A stretch of 64,000 nucleotides of DNA from Arthrobacter luteolus NBRC 107841 (GTDB lineage: Bacteria; Actinomycetota; Actinomycetes; Actinomycetales; Micrococcaceae): positions 124,001-188,000 of the forward strand of contig NZ_BCQM01000002.1 in the NCBI RefSeq assembly GCF_001552075.1, given 5' to 3'. A program made the translations under genes and the position numbers. The notes beneath the pieces are model-generated. The model saw nothing but the letters and a program-made list of their open reading frames with translations, was not told the DNA's origin and made no database searches. Shown here piece after piece: positions 63,377 to 64,000 of the stretch; position 1 is the stretch's first letter; every line of letters begins with the position of its first letter.

Positions 63377-64000
63377 ATGCGCGTCGCCTTCGTGGGGCTG
63401 GCGCACTCGCACCCGTATGCCGATGCCGGCAACCTCCTGGCGCTTGGGGGTGAGGTTGCCGGCGTGCACGACGTAGATGCAGCCGCAGCTGCGGATTTCG
63501 CGGATCGCTTTGGCGGGAGACCAGCATCCTCGATCGCCGCGCTCCTGCGCGTGCGCCCCGACGTCGTCATCGCGACGCCGCATCCCCATCAGGTATTGAC
63601 CGTCGCGTCCGCGCTGCGCGACGCCGGGACGCTCGCTTTCTTCAACAAGACGGTCGCCGCCACAGACGCAGCGATCAAGGGCTGGGAACGCTCGATCGCC
63701 GGTGCGGAACACCGAATCGGCACCTGCTCGGTGCTACGCTTCGCCCCGGCGCTCGAGGAGTTCGCCGACACGCTCGCGGGATCCGAGGTGCTCGCCGTGC
63801 GGGTCACGGCGCAGCACGATGCCGCAGGCTTCCGAACGGTGGGGCGGCGGTGGCAGGACGACCCAGGCTCAGGTGGAGGTACCGCAGTGACAGTGGGCGT
63901 ACACGCCTGGGAGCTGATCGACAAGGTGCTGCCCGGTGCCTGGATCGTAGACGGCACGGGCTGGACGTCCACGAAGGAGGACCAGCGAACCCTCTCGGAA
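63377..64000 (+). CDS. Gfo/Idh/MocA-family oxidoreductase, N-terminal part (3' end outside window)
   Basis: The frame from ATG 63377 runs without a stop to the last base (208 codons). It begins RVAFVGLAHSHPYADAGNLLALGGEVAGVHDVD, a Rossmann fold whose glycine motif is modified to GLAHSH, as in one branch of the family. The usual EKP motif reads FFNKTVAAT with the lysine kept. RPDVVIATPHPHQVLTVASALRDAG is the second dinucleotide contact, and GGGTAVTVGVHAWELIDKVLP is the catalytic-helix region. These enzymes oxidise or reduce sugars or inositols with NAD(P). It follows the lyase gene after 39 bp and should be the next step of the same operon. Confidence 0.82.
   Translation, partial: MRVAFVGLAHSHPYADAGNLLALGGEVAGVHDVDAAAAADFADRFGGRPASSIAALLRVRPDVVIATPHPHQVLTVASALRDAGTLAFFNKTVAATDAAIKGWERSIAGAEHRIGTCSVLRFAPALEEFADTLAGSEVLAVRVTAQHDAAGFRTVGRRWQDDPGSGGGTAVTVGVHAWELIDKVLPGAWIVDGTGWTSTKEDQRTLSE

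Noticed and set aside
1-64000. tRNA, rRNA, CRISPR arrays, insertion sequences or integrase genes
   Set aside because: None was recognised on reading; the short tandem repeats lack the spacer structure of CRISPR, and no transposase-like protein is encoded. A covariance-model scan would be decisive for small RNAs.

Overview
The window is high-GC actinobacterial chromosome, most like an Arthrobacter-type member of the Micrococcaceae. I judge this from GTG and TTG starts, very short intergenic gaps, likely leaderless promoters and gene order. The run thrS - HIT - pgsA - pdxS ... pdxT - yebC - ruvC - ruvA - ruvB - yajC - secD - secF - rel - (peptidyl-prolyl isomerase) - hisS follows the arrangement I know from Mycobacterium tuberculosis. 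No rRNA, tRNA, CRISPR array, insertion sequence or phage gene was seen.

Region by region. 0-7.1 kb: the end of an MMPL transporter, a chorismate mutase, a CoA-transferase, a small DUF2087 regulator and two translationally coupled, paralogous 14-TM drug exporters with long low-complexity N-terminal tails. 7.1-11.3 kb: a near-perfect LexA/SOS palindrome, a leader made of 9-bp and 12-bp tandem repeats, a DUF6504-like gene and the error-prone polymerase gene dnaE2. The usual imuA/imuB partners are absent. 11.3-36.9 kb: core genes for translation (thrS, hisS), phosphatidylinositol phosphate and PLP synthesis (pgsA, pdxST), peptidoglycan amidation (murT-gatD), Holliday junction processing (ruvCAB), Sec export (yajC-secD-secF) and the stringent response (rel). 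GNAT, M3 peptidase, CapA-like lipoprotein, AbiEi-like and DUF349 genes are interspersed.

36.9-49.6 kb is rich in coenzyme F420 genes. An F420-dependent G6PDH-family oxidoreductase is coupled to the F420 gamma-glutamyl ligase cofE. It converges with a three-gene ABC importer matching the proposed F420-0 uptake cassette. Divergent from that importer is an operon of nitrilase/ureidopropionase, dihydropyrimidinase, a second F420-type oxidoreductase and a complete NMT1-type ABC importer. Together they suggest import of an F420 precursor, its glutamylation, and use of the cofactor in pyrimidine or hydantoin catabolism.

49.6-64 kb looks accessory. A decayed alpha/beta hydrolase fragment marks its left edge. 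An LPXTG-anchored beta-propeller protein and a nitrilase follow, then a catabolic cluster built around a ROK regulator. The leftward arm holds a class III aminotransferase and two different amidohydrolases. The rightward arm holds a sugar-type ABC importer without its ATPase, an NAD-dependent epimerase/dehydratase-like protein, a DHDPS/NAL-type lyase and a Gfo/Idh/MocA oxidoreductase cut by the window end. This set matches no pathway I can name and is the best candidate for an undescribed system here.

A recurrent oddity is short tandem duplication in intergenic DNA, with units of 9, 12, 16, 17, 18 and 30 bp. At hisS and cofE the duplicated unit includes the gene's own stop codon.
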